A stretch of DNA of 64,000 bases from Alphaproteobacteria bacterium PA2 (GCA_002256425.1 NKIZ01000001.1:1709001-1773000); one strand, 5' to 3'; counted from the first letter of the stretch, positions 41,585 through 51,174 are shown. Translations and numbers: made by a program. The notes: generated from the letters alone by a model not told the origin.

Positions 41585-42364
41585 TCAGAGGTTCAGCTCG
41601 ATCATGAAGGGCACGTGATCCGAGGGCTTTTCCCAGCCGCGCACGTGTTTGTGAATGGCGCAGCCGGTGAGCAGGTCTGCGGCCTGGGGGGAGAGCAGAG
41701 CGTGGTCAATGCGGATGCCGTTGTTCCTCTGCCAGGCGCCGGCCTGATAGTCCCAGAAGGTGTAGCTTTCAGCGGCGCCATCGATCGCCATGAAGGCCTC
41801 GGTCAGGCCAAGCCACTTCAGCGCCTGGAAGGCCCCTCGGCTTTCCGGCTGGGCCAGGGCGTCCTTGGTCCATTGCTCGGGATGGGAGGCGTCACGGGCT
41901 TCTGGAATGACGTTGTAGTCGCCGACCAGGGCCAGGGGCTCCTCGAGGGCCAGCAGGTCCCTTGCGTGGGCATTGAGGCGGGCCATCCAGGCCAGCTTGT
42001 AGTCGAACTTCTCGGTTCCGATCGGATTGCCATTGGGCAGGTAGATTGACGCGACCCGGACAGGGCGGGGCCCACTGACCACAGCCTCCAGGTAGCGCGC
42101 CTGCTCATCCGCATCGTCGCCAGGCAGGCCCTTGCGGATATCCTCAAGAGGCGTCTTGGAGAGGATCGCCACGCCATTATAGGTCTTCTGGCCATGGACG
42201 GCGACGTTATAGCCAAGCCTTTCAAAGGCTTCGGCCGGGAATTTCTCGTCGACGCACTTGATTTCCTGGAGGCAGGCGACGTCCGGCTGGGCTTCTTCGA
42301 ACCAGCGCGTGACCGTCTCCAGTCGCGCATTCACCGAATTGACGTTCCAGGTGGCGATTCGCAT
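41585..42364 (-). CDS. xthA: exodeoxyribonuclease III
   Basis: 259 aa from ATG 42364 with GAGGG upstream. AP endonuclease/exonuclease of the EEP superfamily, cutting DNA at abasic sites. Motifs in order: IATWNVNSVNAR, CLQEIKC with the metal-binding Glu, NGVAILSK, VGDYNVIPEARD, RIDHALLS and SDHVPFMIEL. The length is typical. Fifteen upstream codons are open but outside the fold. It is divergent from pccB with 141 bp between starts. Confidence 0.94.
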   Translation of the reverse strand: MRIATWNVNSVNARLETVTRWFEEAQPDVACLQEIKCVDEKFPAEAFERLGYNVAVHGQKTYNGVAILSKTPLEDIRKGLPGDDADEQARYLEAVVSGPRPVRVASIYLPNGNPIGTEKFDYKLAWMARLNAHARDLLALEEPLALVGDYNVIPEARDASHPEQWTKDALAQPESRGAFQALKWLGLTEAFMAIDGAAESYTFWDYQAGAWQRNNGIRIDHALLSPQAADLLTGCAIHKHVRGWEKPSDHVPFMIELNL

Positions 42365-42505
42365 CTTCAGGTCCCTCAGCGTCCGTCCCCGATCTATCCC
42401 GACCCGCATTCCAGCGCCAGCGCGGGTGACGCATGGTGATCTTGCAAGGCCTTGCTGGGCGCTCTAGGGCTTTGCGTTCGATTTGACCGATCAAGGGACC
42501 TGGCC

Positions 42506-44038
42506 GTGAAGCATATCCTGGATGAGTTGGAGCGGCGTCGCGAAGAAGCCCGGCAGGGCGGCGGCGAGCGGCGGATCGCCAGCCAGCATGCCAAGGGCAA
42601 GCTGACGGCGCGGGAGCGTCTGGAGCTGCTGCTGGACGACGGCTCCTTCGAAGAGTTCGACATGTTCGTCGAGCACCGCGCCACTGATTTCGGCATGGCC
42701 GACAACAAGATCGCCGGCGATGGGGTCGTCACTGGGTGGGGCACGATCAACGGCCGGACGGTCTTCGTGTTCTCCAAGGATTTCACGGTGTTCGGCGGGT
42801 CTCTTTCCAACGCCCACGCCCGCAAGATCGTCAAGGTGCAGGAGCAGGCCCTCAAGATGGGCGCCCCCATCATCGGCCTGTTTGACGCCGGCGGCGCTCG
42901 GATCCAGGAAGGGGTGGATGGCCTGGCCGGCTATGCCGACATCTTCCTGCAGAACACCCTGGCCTCGGGAGTTATTCCGCAGATCAGCGTCATCATGGGC
43001 CCCTGCGCCGGGGGCGATGTCTATTCGCCGGCCATTACCGACTTCATCTTCATGGTGAAGGATACCAGCTACATGTACGTGACCGGCCCCGACGTGGTGA
43101 AGACGGTCACCCACGAAGAAGTCACCCACGAGGAACTGGGCGGTTATCGCATCCACGCCATGAAGTCCGGTGTGGCCGACGGCGCTTTCGAGAACGATCT
43201 TGAGGCCCTGACCCAGGTCCGGCGGCTGATCGACTTCCTGCCGGCCTCCAACCGTGAAAAGCCTCCCGTCCGTGAGACCTTTGACCGGTCTGACCGGGAA
43301 GAGGCCAGCCTGGACACCCTGATCCCGGCCAACCCCAACAAGCCCTATGACATGAAGGAACTGATCCTCAAGGTTGTGGATGAGGCGGATTTCTTCGAGA
43401 TTTCACCGGACTTCGCCAAGAACATCATCTGCGGCTTTGGCCGGATGGATGGATCGACCATCGGCATTGTCGCCAACCAGCCCCAGGTCCTGGCCGGCGT
43501 TCTGGACATTGATTCCAGCCGCAAGGCCGCGCGCTTTGTCCGCTTCTGCGACGCCTTCGACATTCCCCTGGTGACCCTGGTGGACGTGCCGGGCTTCATG
43601 CCGGGGACCAAGCAGGAGCAGGGCGGCCTGATCCGCCACGGCGCCAAGCTGCTGTTCGCCTATGCCGAGGCTACTGTGCCCAAGGTGACCCTGATCACCC
43701 GCAAGGCCTATGGCGGGGCCTATGACGTCATGAGCTCGAAGCACCTGCGGGGGGACATCAATTATGCCTGGCCTACGGCGGAAATTGCCGTCATGGGAGC
43801 CAAGGGGGCGGTGGAGATCATCTTCCGCTCGGAAATCGGCGATGCCGACGCCATTGCAGCCCGCACGGCGGAATACCAGGACCGCTTCGCAAACCCCTTC
43901 ATCGCCGCCTCGCGGGGCTATATCGATGACGTGGTCAGTCCCCGTACGACCCGCAAGCGGATTTCCAGGGCCCTGAAGAACCTGAAGGGCAAGGTTCTGA
44001 CCAACCCCTGGAAAAAGCACGACAACATCCCGCTCTAG
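42506..44038 (+). CDS. pccB: propionyl-CoA carboxylase beta subunit
   Basis: 510 aa, exactly the usual length, from GTG 42506 with AAGGGA eight bases upstream. It carries carboxyl transfer from biotin to propionyl-CoA giving methylmalonyl-CoA. Domain features are the N-terminal [68 protein letters not shown], and the C-terminal half with [31 protein letters not shown] and [14 protein letters not shown]. The alpha subunit is encoded at 47466-49448, separated by four unrelated genes. It shares substrates with the acryloyl-CoA reductase and leucine degradation genes. Confidence 0.95.
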   Translation: MKHILDELERRREEARQGGGERRIASQHAKGKLTARERLELLLDDGSFEEFDMFVEHRATDFGMADNKIAGDGVVTGWGTINGRTVFVFSKDFTVFGGSLSNAHARKIVKVQEQALKMGAPIIGLFDAGGARIQEGVDGLAGYADIFLQNTLASGVIPQISVIMGPCAGGDVYSPAITDFIFMVKDTSYMYVTGPDVVKTVTHEEVTHEELGGYRIHAMKSGVADGAFENDLEALTQVRRLIDFLPASNREKPPVRETFDRSDREEASLDTLIPANPNKPYDMKELILKVVDEADFFEISPDFAKNIICGFGRMDGSTIGIVANQPQVLAGVLDIDSSRKAARFVRFCDAFDIPLVTLVDVPGFMPGTKQEQGGLIRHGAKLLFAYAEATVPKVTLITRKAYGGAYDVMSSKHLRGDINYAWPTAEIAVMGAKGAVEIIFRSEIGDADAIAARTAEYQDRFANPFIAASRGYIDDVVSPRTTRKRISRALKNLKGKVLTNPWKKHDNIPL

Positions 44039-44041
44039 ACC

Positions 44042-44863
44042 ATGGATCCGCACTTTCCCGAGCTTGACCCCTGGCTCGAGCGCTGGGGTCTTGTTCAGGA
44101 CGGGTGGGCCTTTCAGACGCCCTATACCCGCAGCATCCTCGCCCCGGTCCTGGCTGGGGGGCGGAAGGCCATGCTGAAGATCGCGGGCAGCCCTGAGGAG
44201 GCTGCGGGGGCTCGGCTGATGGCCTGGTGGAGCGGCCGGGGCGCTGCTCCGGTCCTTGAGGCCGAGGGCGACGTCATCGTGCTGGAGCGGGCGGAGGATC
44301 CGGACGGCCTGGCGCGCATGGCCTTTGACGGCAAGGATGATGAGGCCACCCGGATCCTGTGTCAGGTCGTTGAAACCCTGCATCGGCCCAGGTCAGAGCC
44401 GACGCCCGATACCCTGCGCCCCCTGTCAGATTGGTTCAGAGCGCTGAAAGCAGCCCGGGAACGGCACCCTGTCTTTGAAAAGGCCGCGGCCCTGGCGGAA
44501 GGCCTGCTGGCTGAAACGGAAAGCCCCGTGATCCTGCACGGCGACGTCACTCACCAGAATGTCCTGGGTTTCGGCGACAAGGGCTGGCTGGCCATAGACC
44601 CCAAGGGCCTTTTCGGCGATCGGGCCTATGACTATGCCAATATCTTCCGAAGCCCTACCACCGCCATGACGACGCCCACACGCCTGAGGCGGCAGGCTGA
44701 CGTCATGTCAGAATGCTCGGGCCTTGAGAGCCGGACCCTGCTGCAGTGGGGCTTCGTCCATGCCGCCTTGTCGGTGGCATGGTGGCTTGAAAACGGCCAC
44801 TCTCTGAACGAGCGCGCCCTCAGGATCCCGGGTATGAACCTGGCTGTCCTTGAGGCAGGCTAG
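44042..44863 (+). CDS. aminoglycoside/hydroxyurea phosphotransferase family kinase
   Basis: 273 aa. Brenner-type kinase motif ILHGDVTHQNVL (catalytic Asp and Asn) and the metal-binding AIDPKGLFGDRAYDYAN fit the APH(6)/hydroxyurea phosphotransferase branch. It would phosphorylate a small hydroxyl compound; chromosomal members are not proven resistance genes. It starts 3 bp after pccB and is cotranscribed with it. It converges with the amidohydrolase gene, with a shared CTAG. I would not call it a streptomycin-resistance gene without tests. Confidence 0.82.
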   Translation: MDPHFPELDPWLERWGLVQDGWAFQTPYTRSILAPVLAGGRKAMLKIAGSPEEAAGARLMAWWSGRGAAPVLEAEGDVIVLERAEDPDGLARMAFDGKDDEATRILCQVVETLHRPRSEPTPDTLRPLSDWFRALKAARERHPVFEKAAALAEGLLAETESPVILHGDVTHQNVLGFGDKGWLAIDPKGLFGDRAYDYANIFRSPTTAMTTPTRLRRQADVMSECSGLESRTLLQWGFVHAALSVAWWLENGHSLNERALRIPGMNLAVLEAG

Positions 44864-46182
44864 GGCCTGACAGGCTTGCCATCGGCCTTGTAGACCACGC
44901 CGCCCTTCATCACGAAGGCCACCCGCTCGAGTTCCGTCACATCTGCAAGCGGGTCACCGGCGACCGCGATGATGTCGGCATAACGTCCGGCCTGGACAGA
45001 GCCAATGTCGGCGGCGTGACCCAGCAGGTCAGAACCGCCGGCGGTGGCCGAGAGGATGGCGTCCATCGGGGTCAGGCCCGCCCTGACCATCAGGGCGAAC
45101 TCCTTGCCATTATCGCCATGCGGAGCGAGCCCCTGGTCCGTCCCGAAGGCGATCTTGACCCCGGCCTTGAAGGCGTCGCCCAGGTTCCTGATCAGCACCG
45201 GGCCGACCTGCAGGGCCTTGGCGGCTGACGAGGGGTTGAGTTGTTCGGGGTGGTCCCGAGCAATCTTCATCGCGGTGTCGCCTACCAGCAGGGTGGGAAC
45301 AAGATAGGTTCCGTGCGCCTTCATCAGCTTGTAGGTTTCCGCATTCGCGAAGGACCCGTGTTCAATGGAGTCCGCCCCGAGAATGACCGCCTTGTTGATG
45401 GCCTCAGCCCCGTGGGCGTGAGCGGCGACCTTGAGCCCGAGGCTGTGGGCCGTATCAACGACCGCCTGGATCTCGTCGTCGGCCATCAGCTGTTCATGAG
45501 GGTTGTCGCCAATGCTGAGGACCCCGCCGCTGGGCATGATCTTGATGAGGTCCACGCCCTGGCGACGCATGGTGCGCACGATCCGGCGCGCATCCTCCGG
45601 GCTGTCGACAATTGAATTCTTCCAGTTTGGATCGGTCAATTCTATGGCGAGACCATTCGCTTGATCGCCATGGCCGCCGGTCGGTCCCAAAGGCTCACCG
45701 GCGACATACAGGCGAGGACCCGGAATTGTGCCTTTGGCGATGGCCTTTCTGGCGGAAATCAACAGTTCGGTCTTGCCGCCGACATCCCGGACGGTTGTGA
45801 ACCCTGCCTGCAAGGTTCTCCAAGTTGCGCCCACTGTCACAAAGCTGGAGTCGAATGAGGATCCAGTTACAGCGTCGACGACAGGATTTGACCCCGTGAA
45901 CTCGCTTGTAATGTGGTCGTGGGCGTCAATCAGGCCTGGCAAGACGGTGCTCTTGGTCAGGTCGATGATCTCAGCCCCGGCGGGGGTGACAAAGCCGGGC
46001 TCAACAGAGGTAATCCGGTCGTCGCGGATCAGTATGGAAACTGCGGTTCTTGGGGTCTTGCTCAGACCGTCAATCAGCCTGCCGGCGTGAATGACAATAT
46101 CCTTGGCGGAAGCGTTAGAACTAATCGCCAAACATACTGCGGCGACTAGTCCGGTGATCTCTCGAAAGTGATTTTTTGTCAT
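44860..46182 (-). CDS. secreted metal-dependent amidohydrolase
   Basis: 440 aa from ATG 46182, which gives a signal peptide (about 1-26, ending NASA). Amidohydrolase-superfamily metal ligands: HxH in IDAHDHI, Lys in LIKIMPSGG (likely carboxylated), His in AAHAHG, His in IEHGSF and Asp in FGTDQG. The overall shape resembles the imidazolonepropionase/Xaa-Pro dipeptidase-like exported amidohydrolases. It would hydrolyse a peptide or amide in the periplasm. Codon use around 45600-46200 is slightly less GC-rich than neighbours. The ribosome site is weak. Confidence 0.86.
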   Translation of the reverse strand: MTKNHFREITGLVAAVCLAISSNASAKDIVIHAGRLIDGLSKTPRTAVSILIRDDRITSVEPGFVTPAGAEIIDLTKSTVLPGLIDAHDHITSEFTGSNPVVDAVTGSSFDSSFVTVGATWRTLQAGFTTVRDVGGKTELLISARKAIAKGTIPGPRLYVAGEPLGPTGGHGDQANGLAIELTDPNWKNSIVDSPEDARRIVRTMRRQGVDLIKIMPSGGVLSIGDNPHEQLMADDEIQAVVDTAHSLGLKVAAHAHGAEAINKAVILGADSIEHGSFANAETYKLMKAHGTYLVPTLLVGDTAMKIARDHPEQLNPSSAAKALQVGPVLIRNLGDAFKAGVKIAFGTDQGLAPHGDNGKEFALMVRAGLTPMDAILSATAGGSDLLGHAADIGSVQAGRYADIIAVAGDPLADVTELERVAFVMKGGVVYKADGKPVRP

Positions 46183-46447
46183 TGCGAATCCGGGGGACGG
46201 AAAAGGAAAGTCCGGCATTGGACCTATAATTTCCGGAGGGTCAAACCTTATGGCAGGCTGAGTGCATATTTTTGAGGCGCCTCAATGGTCCGGCGCGAGT
46301 GGAGGGTATTTTCTGACGGATACGGACAATGTTTCAGAGGAAGGTCTGACCGTGCGGGTATGCCTTCCAACCCCGCTCCTGTTGCGGCAAATCAAAGCCC
46401 CGCCTGGCGTGGCCCTCTATCCTTCAACGGTCACGCGGAAGCCATGA

Positions 46448-46951
46448 ATGAGCAATCTCGTTACGGAACTCGGCCTGTCGACAGTCATCGTCTGCGTGAC
46501 CGTACTGATCCACCTTATCGGCCTCGATATCCTGCAGCTCATGACCAGACTGCACCTGGAGCGGTTTGCGACCTGGATCCACCTGGACCGTATTGTGGTT
46601 CCAGTCGGCATCGTTCTCGGCCTGTTCGTCGTCCACGGTCTGGAGATCTGGCTCTACGCCCTGGTCTACTGGAAGCTGAACATCATGCCGGACCTGGAAA
46701 ACGCCCTCTATTTTTCCACAAGCGCCTATTCGACTCTCGGCGAAACGGGATCCGTCCTTCCCGTGGAATGGCGTGTGGTCGGGGTCCTGGAGGCCGTCAA
46801 TGGCATGCTGCTGATCGGCTGGTCCACGGCCTTCCTGTTCCAGATCCTCCAGCACCTGATGTGGGAGGAGTCAGGTCATTCCCTGCCCAGGGGCGCCATC
46901 GCCAAGGCGTCGCCGCGGCCCAGGGGATCGCGCAAGGACTCCTCGGTCTGA
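46448..46951 (+). CDS. two-TM potassium-channel-like protein
   Basis: 167 aa with three or four hydrophobic helices (about 5-28, 50-72 and 110-134) and a pore-loop segment ALYFSTSAYSTLGETG. The filter region reads S95-T-L-G-E-T-G101 in place of T-V-G-Y-G-D, so ion selectivity is uncertain. The following EAVNGMLLIGWSTAFLFQIL is typical for the Ion_trans_2-like family in proteobacteria. The C-terminal 25 codons (polar tail) overlap the msrB coding end on the other strand by 76 bp. It is probably an inner-membrane cation channel. Confidence 0.75.
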   Translation: MSNLVTELGLSTVIVCVTVLIHLIGLDILQLMTRLHLERFATWIHLDRIVVPVGIVLGLFVVHGLEIWLYALVYWKLNIMPDLENALYFSTSAYSTLGETGSVLPVEWRVVGVLEAVNGMLLIGWSTAFLFQILQHLMWEESGHSLPRGAIAKASPRPRGSRKDSSV

Positions 46952-47373
46952 ACAAATTCCAGGGAGACTGAATTGATGCAGTAGCGCAGGCCCGTGGGGG
47001 GCGGGCCATCGGGGAAGACATGCCCCTGATGGCTGTCACAGCGGGCGCAGCGGGTCTCGATCCTCAGCATGCCGTAGCTGGTGTCGCGGATCCCGAGGAC
47101 ATGGCTCTGGTCGAATGGCGTGTGGAAGCTGGGCCAGCCAGTTCCGCTCTCGAACTTGGTCCTGGCCTTGAACAGGGGCAGCCCGCAGAGGCGGCAGCAG
47201 TAGACGCCGTCCTCCTTGTTGTCCAAAAGACCGCCGCAGAACGGGGCTTCGGTGCCGTGATGCAGCAAGACCTCGGCCTCTTCTCGGCTGAGGCCGCTTT
47301 CCAGACGCTTGCGTTCCGTTGCGTCGGGGGGTGTCAGATCGAAACCTGAAGGGGAGGCGGCTGGCTTGTCCAT
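46876..47373 (-). CDS. msrB: peptide-methionine (R)-S-oxide reductase
   Basis: 165 aa from ATG 47373 (GAGTGG just upstream); a GTG three codons earlier is an alternative. Zinc-binding CxxC pairs CCRLCG and CARCDSHQGH, the active-site GTGWPSF and the catalytic Cys in RYCINSVSLEF all match MsrB. It reduces methionine R-sulfoxide in proteins. The coding end overlaps the last 76 bases of the channel gene on the opposite strand. It is divergent from pccA with 92 bp between starts. Confidence 0.95.
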   Translation of the reverse strand: MDKPAASPSGFDLTPPDATERKRLESGLSREEAEVLLHHGTEAPFCGGLLDNKEDGVYCCRLCGLPLFKARTKFESGTGWPSFHTPFDQSHVLGIRDTSYGMLRIETRCARCDSHQGHVFPDGPPPTGLRYCINSVSLEFVQTEESLRDPLGRGDALAMAPLGRE

Positions 47374-47465
47374 GTTGTCCACTCTAATGTCTTTGGCTGA
47401 TCTACGAAAGCGCCCGTCAAAGGGTTACACCGTCGCGTCGACATAACAGTCCCAAGTCGAGGTCC

Positions 47466-49448
47466 ATGTTTACGAAAATCCTGATCGCCAACCGCGGCGA
47501 AATCGCTGTCCGGGTCATCAAGACCTGTCGTCGGATGGGGATAGCCACTGTGGTGGTCTATTCCGAGGCTGACGCCGACTCCATGGCCGTGGAAATGGCC
47601 GACGAGACGGTCTTCATCGGGCCGGCGCCCGCTGCACAGAGCTATCTGGTGGCCGACAAGATCGTCGCGGCCTGTCGTGAGACCGGCGCACAGGCCGTGC
47701 ACCCGGGCTTTGGCTTCCTTTCGGAAAACGCCGGCTTCGCCAAACGACTGGCTGAGGAGGGGATCGTCTTCATCGGCCCCAACCCCCACGCCATCGAGGC
47801 CATGGGCGACAAGATCGAAAGCAAGAAGTTCGCAGCCAGGGCCAATGTCTCTGTAGTCCCCGGCCACGTGGGCGAGATCGACGATACGGCCCATGCCATC
47901 AAGATCAGTGAAGACATCGGCTATCCGGTGATGATCAAGGCCTCAGCTGGCGGCGGGGGCAAGGGCATCCGCGTCGCATGGAACCGTCAGGACGTAGAGG
48001 AAGGCTTCCCGGCTGTCCGGGCTGAAGCCAAGGCCAGCTTCGGGGACGACCGGATCTTCATCGAAAAGTTCATTGAGAGCCCCCGCCACATCGAGATCCA
48101 GGTGCTGGGCGACAAGCACGGCAATGTGGTTCACCTGTTCGAGCGCGAATGCTCGATCCAGCGCCGAAACCAGAAGGTCATCGAAGAGGCGCCGTCGCCC
48201 CTGCTGGACGAGGCGACCCGCGCCGCCATGGGCGCCCAGGCCGTCGCCCTGGCCAAGGCGGTCAACTATGACAGCGCCGGCACCGTGGAATTCGTAGCTG
48301 GCCAGGACAAGTCCTTCTTCTTCCTGGAAATGAACACCCGCCTGCAGGTGGAGCATCCGGTCACAGAACTGATTACCGGGGTCGACCTGGTGGAACAGAT
48401 GATCCGGTCAGCCTTTGGCGAGGCCATGGCGTTTTCGCAGGACGACCTGGCCATCAAGGGCTGGGCCATTGAGAGCCGGATCTACGCAGAGGATCCCTAT
48501 AGGGGCTTCCTGCCGTCGATCGGCCGTCTGGTGCGCTATGCGCCTCCGGAGGAGGGGACCCTCACCGACGGCGCCATTGTCCGCAATGACGCCGGAGTGC
48601 GCGAAGGCGACGAGATCTCGATGTTCTATGACCCGATGATCTCCAAGCTTTCGACCTGGGCGCCGACCCGTATTGAGGCCATCGACGTCATGGGCTGTGC
48701 TCTCGAAGATTTCCATATCGAAGGCCTGGGCCAGAACATTCCCTTCCTGGCGGCGGTCATGGACCAGGAGCGGTTCCGCTCGGGCGCGCTTTCGACCAAC
48801 TACATCAAGGATGAGTTCCCCGAGGGCTTCAACGGCGTGGCGCCGACCGACTTCCAGAGGGATCTGGTGGCCTCGGTGGCCTGCGCCATGCAGCAGATCC
48901 AGACCAAGCGGACCTCGCCAGGTCTGGCCCGTGCCGAGTGGGTTGTGATTGCCGGCTCTGAAACCCGTCACGTCAAGCTCGCCAATGGCGGCGGCGAATA
49001 CCGGATGACCATGGTCGAGGATGACCGCACGGTGGTTCTGGGCGACATAGCCTGGCGTCCTGGCGATCCGACCTTCCGAGGCAGGCTGGACGGCGTGGCC
49101 TTCACCTGTGCGGTCAGGCCGGCGGCCGAGGGCTATTTCATCCGGCACAGGGCGGCCAGCCTGCGGGTTCTGGTGCTCTCGCCCCGGTCGGCGGAGTTGC
49201 ATGCCAAGCTGCCGCCCAAGAAGGCCGCTGACACCTCCAAGATGATCCTGTCGCCCATGCCCGGTCTTGTGGTCAGCCTGGATGTGACAGCCGGTCAAAC
49301 AGTCCGTGCTGGCGAGGCTGTCGCCGTGATCGAGGCCATGAAGATGCAGAACATCATCCGCGCCGAGCGGGACGGGGTGGTGAAGTCTGTAGGCGCCGCT
49401 GCGGGGGATTCTGTCGCAGCGGACGAGGTCTTGCTGGAACTGGTCTAG
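47466..49448 (+). CDS. pccA: propionyl-CoA carboxylase alpha subunit (biotin carboxylase and BCCP)
   Basis: 660 aa. Biotin carboxylase N-terminus KILIANRGEIAVRVIKT, HPGFGFLSEN, ATP-binding KASAGGGGKGIR, ERECSIQRRNQKVIEEAPS and EMNTRLQVEHPVTE. A BT linker domain follows, then a C-terminal biotinyl domain with the attachment Lys in EAMKMQN. The composition and length match proteobacterial PccA. It pairs with pccB at 42506-44038. Together they carboxylate propionyl-CoA from odd-chain, branched-chain and acrylyl routes in the cytoplasm. A separate, shorter paralogue (liuD at 61052) serves leucine breakdown. Confidence 0.95.
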   Translation: MFTKILIANRGEIAVRVIKTCRRMGIATVVVYSEADADSMAVEMADETVFIGPAPAAQSYLVADKIVAACRETGAQAVHPGFGFLSENAGFAKRLAEEGIVFIGPNPHAIEAMGDKIESKKFAARANVSVVPGHVGEIDDTAHAIKISEDIGYPVMIKASAGGGGKGIRVAWNRQDVEEGFPAVRAEAKASFGDDRIFIEKFIESPRHIEIQVLGDKHGNVVHLFERECSIQRRNQKVIEEAPSPLLDEATRAAMGAQAVALAKAVNYDSAGTVEFVAGQDKSFFFLEMNTRLQVEHPVTELITGVDLVEQMIRSAFGEAMAFSQDDLAIKGWAIESRIYAEDPYRGFLPSIGRLVRYAPPEEGTLTDGAIVRNDAGVREGDEISMFYDPMISKLSTWAPTRIEAIDVMGCALEDFHIEGLGQNIPFLAAVMDQERFRSGALSTNYIKDEFPEGFNGVAPTDFQRDLVASVACAMQQIQTKRTSPGLARAEWVVIAGSETRHVKLANGGGEYRMTMVEDDRTVVLGDIAWRPGDPTFRGRLDGVAFTCAVRPAAEGYFIRHRAASLRVLVLSPRSAELHAKLPPKKAADTSKMILSPMPGLVVSLDVTAGQTVRAGEAVAVIEAMKMQNIIRAERDGVVKSVGAAAGDSVAADEVLLELV

Positions 49449-49483
49449 ACGGCCAGTCTCACCGGGAAGTTGGAGTCGTCAGC

Positions 49484-49873
49484 GTGAACGGGCAGTCGGA
49501 CCTGGGTAACCTGCTGTTTTCTGCGGAGGGGCGTCTTTCCCGGACGCCGTTCCTGATTGTGGCTGCGGTCCTGATCGTCACCGCCAGCGTTTACGAGTCC
49601 GTGGTGGGACCGACCCTGCACTGGCTGACCGGTTGGGTTGTCTATCCGATCCTGTTCTTCTGTGGCGCCTGCATACTTTCCAAGCGCCTGCACGATCGTG
49701 GGCGGTCTGGTTGGTTCGCGGCCCTGATTCTGGTGGCACTTGCGGCGACCTGGCCTGAGCCGGTGGGCTTTTTCGACTTTCTGTTCACCCTGGTCGTCAT
49801 CTGGGGGGTGATCGAACTGGGCGTTATGAGGGGCGAGCCCGGGGTCAACCGGTTTGGCCCACCAGCCCCCTAG
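49484..49873 (+). CDS. DUF805 membrane protein
   Basis: 129 aa with a GTG start at 49484 (GGAG upstream). DUF805 signature: [15 protein letters not shown] at the N-terminus, three or four transmembrane helices, the [12 protein letters not shown] motif (about 67-78), and a Gly/Pro-rich end. The family is of unknown function in the inner membrane. It follows pccA by 35 bp and ends tail-to-tail with lipB, sharing CTAG. Confidence 0.88.
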   Translation: MNGQSDLGNLLFSAEGRLSRTPFLIVAAVLIVTASVYESVVGPTLHWLTGWVVYPILFFCGACILSKRLHDRGRSGWFAALILVALAATWPEPVGFFDFLFTLVVIWGVIELGVMRGEPGVNRFGPPAP

Positions 49874-50631
49874 GCAGGGGCCTTGCCTTCGGTTGGGCCG
49901 AAGAGATCTTCAAATGCGGATTTGAGGGCGGCGTCAGCCTCATCCATCGTCACGGGCAGGCCAAGATCCACAAGACTGGTGACGCCATGCTCGGTCTGGC
50001 CGCAGGGCACGATCCCGCTGAAATGGCCAAGGTCAGGCTCAACATTCAGTGAAATCCCGTGGAAGGACACCCACTTGCGCATTTTGACCCCTATGGCGGC
50101 GATCTTGTCTTCGCGGGTCGGCGCGCCTGGGGTCCTGCGCTCAACCCATACCCCGACCCGACCCTCGCGGATCTGGCCCTCCACATTGAAACGAGCCAGG
50201 GCGGCGATCACCCAGGCCTCGAGGGATGCCACAAACTTGCGGACATCCCGCTCTCGGGCGGTCAGATCCAGCATGACATAGGCAACCCGCTGTCCGGGGC
50301 CATGATAGGTGTACTGGCCGCCTCGGCCGGACTCGAAGACAGGGAATCGGTCGGGCTCCAGCAGGTCCGCAGACCTGGCTGAAACGCCGGCCGTGTAGAG
50401 GGGAGGGTGCTCAAGCAGCCACACAAGTTCAGGCGCCTGGCCTTCCGCAATGGCCGCTGCCCGGGCCTCCATGGCCTGAACTGCATCCAGGTACCCGACA
50501 GGCCCCCGTGAGATCACCCATTCCACCGCCTGGCCATCTTTTCTCCCGAAAATCGGCGGCGTCTGGGCGGGGCTTAACGACCGGTTCAGCATGATGCCCA
50601 CAATATGGCGAGGGGTGAGACAAGTCGCCAT
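49870..50631 (-). CDS. lipB: lipoyl(octanoyl) transferase
   Basis: 253 aa from ATG 50631 (AAGG six bases upstream); ATG 50592 is a plausible later start. LipB motifs are [35 protein letters not shown] (longer region not repeated), AAIGVKM with the catalytic Lys and GIVPCG with the catalytic Cys. It transfers octanoyl from acyl carrier protein to lipoate-dependent enzymes. It converges with DUF805 and is divergent from a short FliN-like gene 41 bp away. Confidence 0.93.
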   Translation of the reverse strand: MATCLTPRHIVGIMLNRSLSPAQTPPIFGRKDGQAVEWVISRGPVGYLDAVQAMEARAAAIAEGQAPELVWLLEHPPLYTAGVSARSADLLEPDRFPVFESGRGGQYTYHGPGQRVAYVMLDLTARERDVRKFVASLEAWVIAALARFNVEGQIREGRVGVWVERRTPGAPTREDKIAAIGVKMRKWVSFHGISLNVEPDLGHFSGIVPCGQTEHGVTSLVDLGLPVTMDEADAALKSAFEDLFGPTEGKAPA

Positions 50632-50672
50632 TCGCGCCTTGTTTTCGTTCGGGAATTCAAAGGTCCAGTATC

Positions 50673-50927
50673 TTGAGTCAAGTCAACTCCGTTAATGTCG
50701 AAATCTCGGTCGTCCTCGGGCGATCGGTTCTGCCCATGGCCCAGCTGCTGAAGATGGGCCGGGGCGCCGTGATTCCCCTCGATGCGACCGCTAACGACGA
50801 AGTCTGGATTCTGGCCAACAACTATCCCGTAGCCCGGGGCGAAATTCAGATAAATGACGAGCGGATCTCCATCGCCGTCACCGGTCCAGCCGATGTCTAT
50901 GACTTTATGGCGGGCGGAAACTCGTAG
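50673..50927 (+). CDS. short FliN-like (SpoA) protein
   Basis: 84 aa with a probable TTG start at 50673 (AAAGG upstream). It consists of a single SpoA domain, as in the C-terminus of Fli[31 protein letters not shown], then [18 protein letters not shown]. There are no other flagellar genes nearby, and the normal N-terminal part of FliN is absent. It might be an accessory C-ring protein or an adapter in another secretion or motility complex. An ATG start is not available in the N-terminal region. Confidence 0.82.
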   Translation: MSQVNSVNVEISVVLGRSVLPMAQLLKMGRGAVIPLDATANDEVWILANNYPVARGEIQINDERISIAVTGPADVYDFMAGGNS

Positions 50928-50989
50928 AGCTCTTTCCCTTTGGATCGAAATATCTAAAGGGAGAAAAAGAGCTATAATTCAAAAACTTG

Positions 50990-51037
50990 GAGCGTGTTCC
51001 AAGGCGATAGCCGGTTCCCACTTATCGCCACACGCTC
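50990..51037. repeat. intergenic palindromic element
   Basis: GAGCGTGT (50990-50997) pairs with ACACGCTC (51030-51037), and the inner GGCGATA pairs with TATCGCC, around GCCGGTTCCCACT. This GAGCGTG...CACGCTC design with a GTTCCCACT-type centre recurs in many alphaproteobacterial intergenic regions. It could act as a terminator for the FliN-like gene. Confidence 0.6.
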
Positions 51038-51089
51038 TAAACGCTTCACAAACCCGCCGGGCTTTGCTACGCCCCGCGGCTCACCACGC

Positions 51090-51174
51090 GCGGTCGTGGC
51101 GGAATTGGTAGACGCGCAGCGTTGAGGTCGCTGTGGGGCAACCCGTGGAAGTTCGAGTCTTCTCGACCGCACCA
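51090..51174 (+). tRNA. tRNA-Leu (GAG)
   Basis: 85 nt with encoded CCA. Acceptor stem GCGGTCG/CGACCGC, D-arm with GGAATTGGTAGAC, anticodon stem CAGCG/CGCTG with loop TTGAGGT (anticodon GAG), a long class II variable arm, and T-arm GGAAG-TTCGAGT-CTTCT. All stems pair. It reads leucine CUC/CUU codons. The mgtE gene follows 68 bp downstream. Confidence 0.96.

Noticed and set aside
44042..44863. Streptomycin resistance gene
   Set aside because: The family motifs fit a chromosomal small-molecule kinase; nothing shows resistance function or mobility.
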